Source: a bacterium (GTDB lineage: Bacteria > UBP15 > UBA6099). From it: 64,000 nucleotides of DNA. The first letter of the stretch is position 1; every line of letters begins with the position of its first letter. The position numbers and the translations under genes are program-made. Below the pieces are notes generated by a model. It ran no database searches and was not told where the DNA came from. It worked only from the letters and a program-made list of their open reading frames with translations. Location of the stretch: contig JAKQPS010000005.1 in NCBI GenBank assembly GCA_029564595.1, forward strand, positions 36,750 through 100,749, in the 5' to 3' direction. This document shows positions 1 to 8,253 of this stretch, in pieces.

Positions 1-331
1 AGAGTCCCTTCGCCAAATTCCTGCTTGCCGCCAACTTCATAGTCCGCCGGTCATACTTGTGCAGCCAGCCTTTTGCCGAATACTTATCCACGCTGGTGAA
101 AAAAACATGCTCGTCAGTCATGAAAAGCCCTTGAACATGATGTACATCCGTTCCGAACGGCGGAAACACAGACACTAGTTCTATGCTTTCTACATTTTCA
201 TAATCGACAGTATGTGAGCAAAACGCAGGCGAAAAACTCGCAAGAAATAAGCACACAGCCGATATGCAAACAACAGCCGCCTTTCGCGCAAGCGTTTGCG
301 CGAAAATATTCGTGTTTTGAGCGTGTTCCAT
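1..331 (-). CDS. Secreted protein of unknown function, N-terminal part only
   Basis: The open frame starts at an ATG one base after the stop of the nitroreductase gene and runs off the window edge, so only about 110 residues are seen. A long N-terminus leads into a hydrophobic stretch (AAVVCISAVCLFLASFSPAF) that looks like a signal peptide cut near SPAFC. The exported part contains VHHVQGLFM, FTSVDKY and GWLHKYDR, which read like the strands of a beta-propeller or an SMP-30-like fold. That is an inference from a partial sequence. Tight spacing suggests co-transcription and coupled translation with the upstream nitroreductase. Confidence 0.6.
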   Translation of the reverse strand, partial: MEHAQNTNIFAQTLARKAAVVCISAVCLFLASFSPAFCSHTVDYENVESIELVSVFPPFGTDVHHVQGLFMTDEHVFFTSVDKYSAKGWLHKYDRRTMKLAASRNLAKGL

Positions 332-332
332 C

Positions 333-1004
333 TTAAAACGGATTGCCATATTTATTCTTGGAAACTACGCTGTCGAAAGTCTTGCGAGGCCTTGCAGGAG
401 GCTGTTCGTCTGGAACGCCAAGCGTCAGCAGCGCTAGAAGATACACTCTTTCGGGGAGAGCCAAGTCTGCGCGCACTTCGTCATACAGTTCCCGGAGGGA
501 GCCGGTCATCTCATTGCCGAAAGCGCCCACAATGCAACAGCCAAGCCCCTGATTTACCGCCTCGACGCACATGAACCCGTATGCGATTCCAAGTTGTTCC
601 ATCGTTCTCGCAAGGATAATCGACGGCCCGTGTTCCGCCACGCAGAAAACCGGGTCTTTCAGAAGAAGATTGTCCACGACTTCCGCCGTGGCTTTCATCG
701 CTCCCGCCTCTATAAGCTCCAGTAGCGCCTCCCTGTTTCGAGGCTTGTCCCAAGCTCCGACATCTCCGCACACCGCGATGACAACAGGAGCGGAGGCGAC
801 GAACTTCTGCCCGCGCGACAGTTTGACCAGTTTCTGCTTCAGGGCTTCATCGACCACCGCGATGAAATGCCACGGTTGAACATTCTCCCACGACGGAGCC
901 TTGCGCCCGGCGTCAAGCACTTTTCTAAGCGCGCCCTCCGGCACAGGTTCCGGCTTGTATCTTCTTATGCTTCTCCATTTTGCAATCGCTTCCGTCGTTT
1001 CCAT
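333..1004 (-). CDS. Nitroreductase family FMN-dependent oxidoreductase
   Basis: This 223-residue protein has the usual length of the nitroreductase family, homodimeric FMN enzymes that reduce nitro groups, quinones or related compounds with NAD(P)H. The N-terminal RSIRRY matches the FMN phosphate-binding motif, and APSWENVQPWHF matches the conserved flavin segment. The middle and C-terminal parts (GIAYGFMCVEAVNQGLGCC, LLTLGVPDE) also follow the family pattern. The ATG at 1004 is preceded by AAGGAG at good spacing. Substrate cannot be told from sequence. It lies directly before a secreted protein gene with one base between stop and start, so the two are probably one transcript. Confidence 0.9.
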   Translation of the reverse strand: METTEAIAKWRSIRRYKPEPVPEGALRKVLDAGRKAPSWENVQPWHFIAVVDEALKQKLVKLSRGQKFVASAPVVIAVCGDVGAWDKPRNREALLELIEAGAMKATAEVVDNLLLKDPVFCVAEHGPSIILARTMEQLGIAYGFMCVEAVNQGLGCCIVGAFGNEMTGSLRELYDEVRADLALPERVYLLALLTLGVPDEQPPARPRKTFDSVVSKNKYGNPF

Positions 1005-1053
1005 ATTCTCCGCTCCTTTGTAATGTAATTAAGAGCTTTCCCGCCGTATATAT

Positions 1054-1917
1054 TTACTCTTCTTTTCTCAGCCAGACGGCCCTCTGCGGGAAGGGTATTT
1101 CAATTCCCGCTTCGTCAAACCTGTTTTTGAATCTCCTTCGCATCTCCCGCATCACGTCCCATTGTTTGAGCGGAACCGTTTTCACCATAACCCTGATAGT
1201 GACGGCCGAGTCGTCCAGCGATTCCACGCCCGGTATTTCAAAATCCTCAAGCAGCAGAGGAGCGAATTTTTCATCGGCCTTAATCTCGTCGCAAACCTGC
1301 CTTATCGTCTCCATGACCCTGTCCACGTTTTCTTTGTAAGCCACACCCACATGTACGAGAGCGCAGGACCACCCCTTAGTCATGTTGCTCACCATATTTA
1401 TCTGCCCGTTAGGGATGTAGTGGACTACTCCTTGAATGTCCCTGAGAGTCGTCACACGGAGATTTATGCCCTCGACCAACCCTCCCGTGTCCCCTATCTT
1501 AATCACATCGCCGACAGAATATTGTCCTTCGACTATAAGGAAAAAACCTGTGACGATATCCTTAACAAGACTCTGCGCGCCGAAGCCGAAGGCAAGCCCG
1601 ATGAAGCCCACGCTCGCGAGTATCGGAGCGATTTTTATGCCAAGCTCCTGAAGAATCATCATTCCCGCGGCGACTGCGACGACAATCTTTATCGTATTAT
1701 GCATTATTCCGCCGACCGTCCGCGCTCGCTGCCTGCGTTCGGCCAGAATCAACTCATCGTCTTCCTTGATGGCTTTTTCCATGCGCGAAGTAAAAAGTTT
1801 CGAAAAGTGAACAGCGGCAAAACTTAAAACCGCTATCAGAAATATCTTCGGAGCCTGTGTAATAAATGATTTAATGAATCCATTAAGGAGTTCCTTATAA
1901 TTGAAAATCTGTTCCAT
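1054..1917 (-). CDS. Small-conductance mechanosensitive channel (MscS family)
   Basis: A 287-residue inner-membrane protein of typical short MscS length. Three hydrophobic segments precede the hallmark pore and beta-domain region: GFIGLAFGFGAQSLVKDI, then GQYSVGDVIKIG and IPNGQI. MscS channels open under membrane tension and release solutes during osmotic downshock. A GTG at 1923 would add two residues but sits inside the GGAGG ribosome-binding site; the ATG at 1917 has that GGAGG five bases upstream, so it is preferred. The gene is transcribed away from the divergent MFS transporter, with about 175 bp between them. Confidence 0.92.
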   Translation of the reverse strand: MEQIFNYKELLNGFIKSFITQAPKIFLIAVLSFAAVHFSKLFTSRMEKAIKEDDELILAERRQRARTVGGIMHNTIKIVVAVAAGMMILQELGIKIAPILASVGFIGLAFGFGAQSLVKDIVTGFFLIVEGQYSVGDVIKIGDTGGLVEGINLRVTTLRDIQGVVHYIPNGQINMVSNMTKGWSCALVHVGVAYKENVDRVMETIRQVCDEIKADEKFAPLLLEDFEIPGVESLDDSAVTIRVMVKTVPLKQWDVMREMRRRFKNRFDEAGIEIPFPQRAVWLRKEE

Positions 1918-2001
1918 AAACACCTCCAGCAGATTAATGCGACAAACTTATGACATAAAGATTATATAGATTTTCTCCGCTCGGCGCTAACTATCCCCGC
2001 A

Positions 2002-2030
2002 TTGACAAATCCATACGCCGGACGTACTTT
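2002..2030 (+). promoter_or_regulatory. Sigma-70-type promoter for the MFS transporter
   Basis: A perfect TTGACA (2002-2007) is followed after 17 bp by TACTTT (2025-2030), on the strand of the transporter gene at 2092. A start near 2037 would give a leader of about 55 nt containing the hairpin at 2049-2066. Confidence 0.6.
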
Positions 2031-2048
2031 ACTTTGATGCCGGTTCGG

Positions 2049-2066
2049 CGCTGGCTTTCGCCAGCG
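2049..2066 (+). other. Hairpin in the 5' leader of the MFS gene
   Basis: CGCTGGC, a TTTC loop and GCCAGCG form a perfect 7-bp stem just before the ribosome-binding site. No T-run follows, so it is not a terminator. It may stabilise the messenger or influence initiation; this is inference. Confidence 0.4.
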
Positions 2067-2091
2067 GCCGCCGTTTGTGACGGAGATTTGA

Positions 2092-3282
2092 TTGAACGGA
2101 AAAAAGAAAACATCTTCTCTGATTCTGGTCGCGTGTGTTCATGCGGTGAACCACGCGCTGTTCAACATGCTCACCCCTCTCGCCATCACGCTGATGAAAT
2201 CGTTCGGGTATAATAATGTCGCGCCCATCGCGCTCGGATTCACCCTCTACCTTGCATTCTACGGTTTTGCGCAGATTCCGCTAGGTTTTCTATCCGACCG
2301 CATGTCGCGAAGAACCATGCTCGGAGCCGGACTCATTCTCAATGGATTGGCAATAGCGATGGCGGGCGTTTCAACAGAATACACGCATTTTCTTATCGCG
2401 ATGGCCGCCGCCGGGCTGGGTGGCGCGACATATCATCCTGTCGGAGCCGCATATCTGAGCGAGTTGTACGCCGACAGAAAAGGGAGCGCGCTTGGCATAA
2501 GCGGCATAGGCGCCACAATCGGCCTGACATTCGGGCCGATAATCGGCGGTCGCCTCAATATGGCTTTCGGCTGGAGACCTACGTTCATTTTCTTCGCCGC
2601 GCTGGCCGTGGTTCTCGGAGCCGCTTTCATAAAGTTTGCCGCCGAGCCGCCCCGCGAAGAATTCAAAGACGGCTCCCGCGCGTCAAGTTTGTGGAACCCG
2701 GCGCTTGCGGTCGTTCTGATAATTGCCGCCGCCGTCTTCACTTTCAGGGAGTTCGCAGGCTGGGGAGTGTATTTCCTCGTGCCGGTTTTTACGGAGATGA
2801 TATACGGATTCAACACAGTGAGGTCCGGCCTCGCGGGCGGCCTAATATCCGCTCTCGGTTTCATATCTCAACCGCTCGGCGGATGGCTTTCAGACAGGTT
2901 CGGAAGAAAACATCTCATGGCGGGCTTTCTTTTTCTTACAGCCATTTTCCTTGTCGCCATCCCTTACTCCGGCGAGAAATTCTTGTTCCCGGCGATTCTT
3001 CTTTACGGATTCACATACTCGGCCACAGTTCCGATTATCGACGCCCTCATCGCAGACCGCACTCCAAGCCGCATCAGGGGCGGAGTGCTCGGCATCTTCA
3101 TGGCATCAGGCATCGGCATAAGCGCCTTTTCTCCGCGCGTCATGGGAAATATCATCGACACCCACAACGCGGCTTTCTCCGGTTTTTCTCTCTCATTCAC
3201 AATTCTTGCCGGTTGCGTGCTCGTATCGATGATAATCATGCTGCTGTTCAAAAACGCCGACGCCCCTCGCTCTAATAAATAA
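2092..3282 (+). CDS. MFS transporter
   Basis: A 396-residue polytopic protein with about twelve hydrophobic segments and two halves, the standard major facilitator layout. The loop between helices 2 and 3 reads GFLSDRMSRRTML and the equivalent loop in the second half reads GGWLSDRFGRKHLM; both match the MFS signature (G-x-x-x-D-R-x-x-R-R/K). Start is TTG at 2092 with GGAG six bases upstream. The substrate is unknown; the protein resembles the sugar or drug exporter branches. It has its own promoter and is divergent from the MscS gene. Confidence 0.88.
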   Translation: MNGKKKTSSLILVACVHAVNHALFNMLTPLAITLMKSFGYNNVAPIALGFTLYLAFYGFAQIPLGFLSDRMSRRTMLGAGLILNGLAIAMAGVSTEYTHFLIAMAAAGLGGATYHPVGAAYLSELYADRKGSALGISGIGATIGLTFGPIIGGRLNMAFGWRPTFIFFAALAVVLGAAFIKFAAEPPREEFKDGSRASSLWNPALAVVLIIAAAVFTFREFAGWGVYFLVPVFTEMIYGFNTVRSGLAGGLISALGFISQPLGGWLSDRFGRKHLMAGFLFLTAIFLVAIPYSGEKFLFPAILLYGFTYSATVPIIDALIADRTPSRIRGGVLGIFMASGIGISAFSPRVMGNIIDTHNAAFSGFSLSFTILAGCVLVSMIIMLLFKNADAPRSNK

Positions 3283-3377
3283 TTCCCTCAATGTGGCGAC
3301 ATAGCAAATTATTCATCGATTTGTATTTGCCAGATGTTTTCGGTTTTTATCTGAATTCTAAATTTAAGATATTGCCC

Positions 3378-4214
3378 TTATTTACAATCCGGATTTTTGA
3401 GCGCAGCCGGCGCTGGCGTCTTTTCTATCTGGGGTGTTTTTTCATCGGTTATCCGTTTTTTTATCCTGTCCGCCCTCTTTTTTGAAGCGGGATGAGTTCT
3501 GAAAAATAAAACCAGAGGGTTTTTCGAATCTTTCGACGACGCTCTTTCGAAGAAATCCGACGTCCCCGCGGAGCCTCCATATAGTTTTGAAACAAGCTCG
3601 AAACCGTAATCGTCGGCGGCATATTCCTGTTTCTGCGAAAACCGCATCTCCGCGCCAGCAGTCATCGACCCCAGATACTCGGTGACGGAACTGCTCGACC
3701 CCGTGACTATCGCAGAGAGAGCAAACAGCGCCAGAATCCTCCCCAGCCCTCTGAGATGATCCCGGTTGGAAAAATGGCCCAGCTCGTGCGCTAGGACCAA
3801 AGCTATTTCGTTCTCAGATTCAGCCTGCTTAAGAAGCCCTTCATAAACAATGATGTTGCCGCCCGGCAATGCCGCCGCGTTCACCTCGTCGCCGCATATC
3901 AATATCGCGTTGTATTCCTCATATCTCTTCTGCGGTATAAGCGACGTAAGCCTGTCGAGCAGTTTTTGCAATTCTATTTGAGAAGCGTTAGGCTTTTTTT
4001 CGGATATCAAGAATTTTTCATCAAAGAAGCCGAAGAGGCGCTCCTCGGTCGATACGGGCAGCCTTGCCGCGACAAACCCGGCGGCCATGCCGAGCGCCAT
4101 ATATAAGACTACCAACGCGCCTATCACGCCGAATAGAAGCAGAAAAAACTCGCGGAGCGGCGATGTCTTCTCCACGTTCACATTCTCTTCAAAATGTTTC
4201 GGCGTGTATTTCAA
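3378..4214 (-). CDS. M48 family membrane-anchored zinc metallopeptidase
   Basis: 278 residues. One membrane segment at about residues 22-52 is followed by a peptidase domain with HELGH at 143-147 and the third zinc ligand in EYAADDYG (Glu197). The upstream AAALPGGNIIVYEGLL is the substrate-binding strand typical of M48, the HtpX/Ste24/BepA group. Such enzymes degrade damaged membrane or periplasmic proteins. It is the last gene of a three-gene minus-strand operon, five bases after a YbjQ-type protein. The predicted start is TTG with a poorly spaced AGGA, so a later GTG near codon 14 is possible. Confidence 0.87.
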   Translation of the reverse strand: MKYTPKHFEENVNVEKTSPLREFFLLLFGVIGALVVLYMALGMAAGFVAARLPVSTEERLFGFFDEKFLISEKKPNASQIELQKLLDRLTSLIPQKRYEEYNAILICGDEVNAAALPGGNIIVYEGLLKQAESENEIALVLAHELGHFSNRDHLRGLGRILALFALSAIVTGSSSSVTEYLGSMTAGAEMRFSQKQEYAADDYGFELVSKLYGGSAGTSDFFERASSKDSKNPLVLFFRTHPASKKRADRIKKRITDEKTPQIEKTPAPAALKNPDCK

Positions 4215-4219
4215 TCCTG

Positions 4220-4678
4220 TTATTTTTTGTAAATGACGGCGGTTCCGTAGGCAAGAACCTCGACCGCGCCGACAGCGTTCTTCCCTCCGGCGTTCTGTCC
4301 GATGGAAGACGTCTCATACCTTGTATTCAGGACAATGTCCGCCCCGGCCGCCTGCTTCTTCATTCTCAACGTTGCTTCCCGTCTTGCCCTGTCCACCAGC
4401 GTTTCATAGGCTCCGACCCGACCGCCGAATATTTTCCTGAGATTCGCCAGAACCATCTTAAAATAGTCCAGTCCGACGCAAACGCTGCCCGACACCAGCC
4501 ATGCGCTTTCCACCATTTCTTCGTCTTCCACATGCCTTATTGTGACAGCCGGCAGATTGAGCGTTTCCTTTTCCCTCGCGATTATCGAAGCGTAATGCTT
4601 CTTCTCAGCCGCATGTCCGGCCAGATATCCTAGCGCCAGCAAAAAAACGAATACGCCAAGGTTTATCAGAGATTCCAT
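4220..4678 (-). CDS. YbjQ/DUF74-type protein with N-terminal membrane anchor
   Basis: 152 residues. A hydrophobic N-terminus (NLGVFVFLLALGYLAGHAA) precedes a domain of the YbjQ (DUF74) family, small oligomeric proteins sometimes called heavy-metal-binding. Family features seen are SGSVCVGLDYFK, a central FGGRVGAYETL and the C-terminal GTAVIYK strand. A GGAG lies at good distance before the ATG. It sits three bases after another YbjQ-type gene and five before the M48 protease. The tandem pair with a protease is a recurrent type of neighbourhood, but the function of the family is not established. Confidence 0.8.
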   Translation of the reverse strand: MESLINLGVFVFLLALGYLAGHAAEKKHYASIIAREKETLNLPAVTIRHVEDEEMVESAWLVSGSVCVGLDYFKMVLANLRKIFGGRVGAYETLVDRARREATLRMKKQAAGADIVLNTRYETSSIGQNAGGKNAVGAVEVLAYGTAVIYKK

Positions 4679-4681
4679 GGC

Positions 4682-4996
4682 TCACTCCACTCTGACGGCG
4701 GTTCCGTAGATGAACAACTCGGAAGCGCCCTGCGTGACGGACGATGTGGCAAACCTGATATTAACAACCGCGTTAGCCCCCATCCGCTCAGCCTCTTTCA
4801 TCATCCTTCCGACCGACTCGTGCCTTGCCTCTTGCAACAACTCCGTGTATCCCCGGAGTTCGCCTCCTACTATGTTCTTCAATCCGGCGGCGATATCCTT
4901 GCCTATGTGTTTCGCCCTCACAGTGCTGCCGCTCACCAGTCCGAAGTGCTCAACCGTTTTTTTGCCGGGCACGTTTTCAAGGTTGGTCAGTATCAT
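4682..4996 (-). CDS. YbjQ/DUF74 family protein
   Basis: 104 residues, the standard length of stand-alone YbjQ proteins. Characteristic segments are FGLVSGSTVRAKHIG, IVGGELRGYTELL, MGANAVVNIRF and the closing FIYGTAVRVE. YbjQ proteins form beta-rich pentamers of unknown role; the heavy-metal label comes from a structural-genomics annotation. This is the first gene of the operon with the membrane-anchored paralogue and the M48 protease. The ATG at 4996 has GGAG eight bases upstream. Confidence 0.85.
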   Translation of the reverse strand: MILTNLENVPGKKTVEHFGLVSGSTVRAKHIGKDIAAGLKNIVGGELRGYTELLQEARHESVGRMMKEAERMGANAVVNIRFATSSVTQGASELFIYGTAVRVE

Positions 4997-5124
4997 GCAG
5001 TCCGCTCCTTTTTTGAATGAACTTTTGTCTACCGGAATATATCAGCATCAAAGTCCTTGTGTCAATGAACAATAATCAACCCACAAAAATCCAACTTGTC
5101 AAATCCATGCTGCGCGCATGACAA

Positions 5125-5292
5125 TCAGGCTTGTGCCGTTTTGTTCTCCGCAAGATGCTTCTGGTATGCTTTCCATCCCGGACACCAGCCGGTATGCCAT
5201 TTCCAGAGCCTTGCCATCAGCGACTTCGGATTCTTCTCCGCCTTCCGCCTGAACGGACAATTCTCACATTTAATCTCGCTCTCTCCGCTCAT
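5125..5292 (-). CDS. Small Cys/Trp-rich protein, 55 residues
   Basis: A short gene that is easily missed. An ATG at 5292 lies directly behind GGAGGCGGAG, and the frame ends with TGA at 5125. The product begins MSGESEIKCENCPFRRKAEK and continues with a Trp-rich block (ARLWKWHTGWCPGWKAYQKH). The CENC pair plus a third Cys and a His could bind a metal, but I see no known named domain. Coding character is convincing (strong ribosome-binding site, biased composition, conserved-looking motif). It stands alone between the YbjQ operon and the TraB-like gene, in the same orientation as both. Confidence 0.7.
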   Translation of the reverse strand: MSGESEIKCENCPFRRKAEKNPKSLMARLWKWHTGWCPGWKAYQKHLAENKTAQA

Positions 5293-5340
5293 CTCCGCCT
5301 CCTTTTCTTTTGATGCGCTCGCTATCTCTTTGCCTCGACA

Positions 5341-7179
5341 CTAGAAAATATATTTTTCAGCGATTCTTCGTATACGCTTGTCCCCCAGAACGTGAAAACG
5401 CTGGAGCTTGGACACGCTTTCCGGGTTCAATGTCGATATGGGAATAAAAACTATGTGGACGCCTTTCGATTGAGCGATGTTTTTCAGAATGGATGATGGC
5501 GGATACTTCGCCACATAAGCGACGAACCTTTCTTGGGAGTTCATAATAGCGGCGTACAGAAGCAGGTCGGCCTCGTTGCGCGCAAAACCTTTTTCCCGGA
5601 GCGCGTCATACACAGCCCAGTAGTTCGCCATGCCTCGCGGAGGATAGACGCTTGTAAAACCGCCGAAACGGCATTGCGATATCCCCGGCCCGACCAGCGT
5701 TTCTCCGGGCGGAGTCGTCATCATCAGCAGGTCCGATTCGTAAGAGAATTCGCTGTGCCAAACGGCGCGCCACGGATATTTGTCAAGATTATCCTGATCG
5801 AAAATCACCGTGACAGGCCCGACGCTGCCTCGCGCGGACGGCGTTTCTTTTACGTATATCTTGCCTGTCGCCGCGTTGCGCAGCGTCTCCCTCATGTCTA
5901 TGCCGTCAAGGATGCTTGTCGTAAATTCTACTACCCGCGTTCTGTCTTCGGTCATAGACATAATAGCCCTGTCGCGGATAAAGGAGTTGTAATCTTCAAG
6001 CCTTATGTCTTCCGGGGTATGCGACACGTGCATCGACGAAAGGTCCCAAACATCCCGCCATTCCCCTTCGTAAAGCTCAGGCGGTCGTCTTCTCAGAGTC
6101 ACCCGTTTCATGTTGCGTTTCCATGTCGTATTTCTGCGCCTGTTCAGTTTTACCGTTTTTCTGCCAATCATTCCCTCGTCGCTTTGTTCAAACCTTCTGA
6201 CAATGTATATATCGGGCAGCGACGGGTCAGGCTCGCAATGCGGATATCTCGTCGCGATCTCCATCAGCGCATGCGCAAACTCGTCTCCGCACACGCATTT
6301 AGCGGCGGTCAGAAGGTCCACCAAATCAGGCGTGAATTGAAGCGACGTCGCGCAAAGCTTTCTCAAATACCTGTGCAGAGCTGTTTTTGCGGAAGTCGAT
6401 ATCCTTCCCGCTTCGTCTTCAGCCTGCTCGATGAGCTTGGCGACTTCCTCGTTTCTGTCCATTTCTCCGATAATTCGCGCTGATTCGAATCTTCCAGCCA
6501 CCGCCGGTATCTCTTCCAGAACCTCCTTCGCCGATTCAGGATGAAGATTCGCAAGGAAGGAAAGCGCGTCAGGCTCTTCGAGATCAAAATATTCAAACCC
6601 TCCGCCGGACTCGAGCATTTCTCTTATCCGCTCCCAATGAATCATCCCGCAGACGAAGAGAACCCGCCGTTCAAAACAGTTGAGACGGCGCAGGCTCGCC
6701 GCCATGTGCTGCTCCCGCATGTAGTCGAGCGAGCCTATCTCGCTTAACGGCACGCGCTCCATCGTTTTCTCGTAATAAGCGGCGGCCCCGATTCTCGGCA
6801 GCGCCCAGTCATCCGGCGTATGCCTCAGTTCAGGCCCCGCAAGGTCGAATCTGTTAAGATCGATGAAATGAACCGGGATACGTCTTTCCAGTCCGATCCT
6901 GACTGAATGGACGATGGCGTCGCAAGGATCTATTGGGATGTAGGAATAGTCCTCTCCGTCCTGCGAAGCGCACGCCACAGTCAAGTTCGGGAGCCTCTTC
7001 ACTCCTTGAATAATCAGACGCTTCAACGCCTGCGGGAACTCCACCGCGATTATTTCGGGTTTAAATTCCTCTATAAGACGCTGCGCGCGCAACGCGAAGT
7101 AATACCTTGAATGAACGACAGGCGCGCAAAGTATATTGCCATGCCGGAAGACGTTGTCGTCGATTTCGTCGAACATCAT
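5341..7179 (-). CDS. Large protein with TraB/PrgY-like N-terminal region
   Basis: 612 residues, not confidently assigned. Near residues 40-55 the segment KPEIIAVEFPQALKRL resembles the TraB/ChaN-type core, where a family member is described by a conserved acidic E-x-P or E-x-D strand. A later strand with FERRVLFVCGMIHWERI recalls the same fold's conserved G-x-x-H motif. The C-terminal half is rich in basic and aromatic residues (VTLRRRPPELYEG, PWRAVWHSEFSYESDLLM) and matches nothing I recognise. It follows a MoxR-type ATPase gene by 26 bp, so the two are probably co-expressed and may work together. Similar arrangements exist with DUF5682 proteins; whether this one belongs there is inference. 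Confidence 0.6.
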   Translation of the reverse strand: MMFDEIDDNVFRHGNILCAPVVHSRYYFALRAQRLIEEFKPEIIAVEFPQALKRLIIQGVKRLPNLTVACASQDGEDYSYIPIDPCDAIVHSVRIGLERRIPVHFIDLNRFDLAGPELRHTPDDWALPRIGAAAYYEKTMERVPLSEIGSLDYMREQHMAASLRRLNCFERRVLFVCGMIHWERIREMLESGGGFEYFDLEEPDALSFLANLHPESAKEVLEEIPAVAGRFESARIIGEMDRNEEVAKLIEQAEDEAGRISTSAKTALHRYLRKLCATSLQFTPDLVDLLTAAKCVCGDEFAHALMEIATRYPHCEPDPSLPDIYIVRRFEQSDEGMIGRKTVKLNRRRNTTWKRNMKRVTLRRRPPELYEGEWRDVWDLSSMHVSHTPEDIRLEDYNSFIRDRAIMSMTEDRTRVVEFTTSILDGIDMRETLRNAATGKIYVKETPSARGSVGPVTVIFDQDNLDKYPWRAVWHSEFSYESDLLMMTTPPGETLVGPGISQCRFGGFTSVYPPRGMANYWAVYDALREKGFARNEADLLLYAAIMNSQERFVAYVAKYPPSSILKNIAQSKGVHIVFIPISTLNPESVSKLQRFHVLGDKRIRRIAEKYIF

Positions 7180-7205
7180 TGAGCCTCGGATAAACGGCCC
7201 TTCGC

Positions 7206-8111
7206 TCAGTTCTCGTCAAAATCCAAGTTGTCGATGGGAAACTCTCCCTCGATGAATAATTCCCGGTCGGGAAGCTCGTCTTCAAGAGAAGGATTTAGAT
7301 AACGCAACGCGTCCTGTCCGAGAACGCTGTTTATCGAGAACGCCAGCCGGTCGGACTGAGAGCTTTGTTCCGCCTCCGCCAGCTTCACCGCGAACCTTAG
7401 TATGTTGATTCCGTCCCTAACGGTGTAAGGCTCGCCGAACATGTGCGCCCGCTGCAGAAAATCAACCACCGTCTCGAGCACGTTGTCTTCCGCCGGCGCG
7501 CAGTTCCTTCTTAATATCTCAAGCTCTTCCTCTCGTTCGGGAAAAAACATCTCAATCGAAGGTTGCAGCCTTGAATGGATATACTCAGGTATTTCGTACG
7601 CGCTGGAATCGTCGTTCATCGTCACGCACAAGATGAAATCCGGGTGGGCATGAATCTTTATGCCTGCGACGACGCTTTCAACATACCTGCGGTTGTCAAG
7701 CAGAGGAGCGAGGGAAGCCCAGCTCTTTTCGCTCATCCTGTTGCCTTCGTCAAGCACGCACGCCTGCCCTTTTACCATAGCCGTCACAAGGCTCGAAGCG
7801 TGATATTTTATCTTTCCCTCCGACGATATCACGGGGGTGATAATCAGGTCTTCCGGCCGGGTGTCCATCGTGCACTGGAATATGTACACGTCCCTGTTCA
7901 TCTTCATCTTCGCGGCCGCGTACGCCAGCGACGTCTTGCCCACTCCGGGTTTGCCTATGAGACGAGGGCTCATCGGCAAATCATTCTCGTCGATTTTTAG
8001 CCACGCCGCGCTCAACTGCCTCAACAGGTCTTCCCCGCCGACCCAGTCAATCTTTATCTCATCAGGGTGCGAAAGCGAAAGCTCGACCCCGTCTATCACG
8101 ATCGTTTTCAT
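7206..8111 (-). CDS. MoxR-type AAA+ ATPase
   Basis: 301 residues with one AAA+ module. Walker A is GKPGVGKT (residues 53-60), Walker B is CVLDEGNRM with Asp121-Glu122, and a sensor-1 strand reads ILCVTMNDD near residue 165. The short distance between elements and the DEGNR motif match the MoxR branch, chaperone-like ATPases that usually activate partner proteins carrying von Willebrand A domains. No VWA gene is next to it; instead the downstream gene encodes a TraB-like protein. Expression is probably operonic with that gene. No strong Shine-Dalgarno is seen before the ATG. Confidence 0.85.
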   Translation of the reverse strand: MKTIVIDGVELSLSHPDEIKIDWVGGEDLLRQLSAAWLKIDENDLPMSPRLIGKPGVGKTSLAYAAAKMKMNRDVYIFQCTMDTRPEDLIITPVISSEGKIKYHASSLVTAMVKGQACVLDEGNRMSEKSWASLAPLLDNRRYVESVVAGIKIHAHPDFILCVTMNDDSSAYEIPEYIHSRLQPSIEMFFPEREEELEILRRNCAPAEDNVLETVVDFLQRAHMFGEPYTVRDGINILRFAVKLAEAEQSSQSDRLAFSINSVLGQDALRYLNPSLEDELPDRELFIEGEFPIDNLDFDEN

Positions 8112-8253
8112 TTCGAGATACCGTCTTTCACAAAGTTATCCAATATATTAACGAGCAATCCTGATTTGTCGATACCGGGCGCGCCGCCGCAACGACGCTC
8201 TAGCTAGTCGCAGGACCGCAATCCGAAAATACCGCTGAAATTCCCTCTCCCGC

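Noticed and set aside
2049..2066. Hairpin as terminator
   Set aside because: No T-run follows and a gene begins directly after it, so it is treated as a leader hairpin.
5533..6483. 316-residue open frame antisense to the TraB-like gene
   Set aside because: Composition is basic and unstructured, as expected for a shadow frame; the minus-strand gene has clear family motifs.
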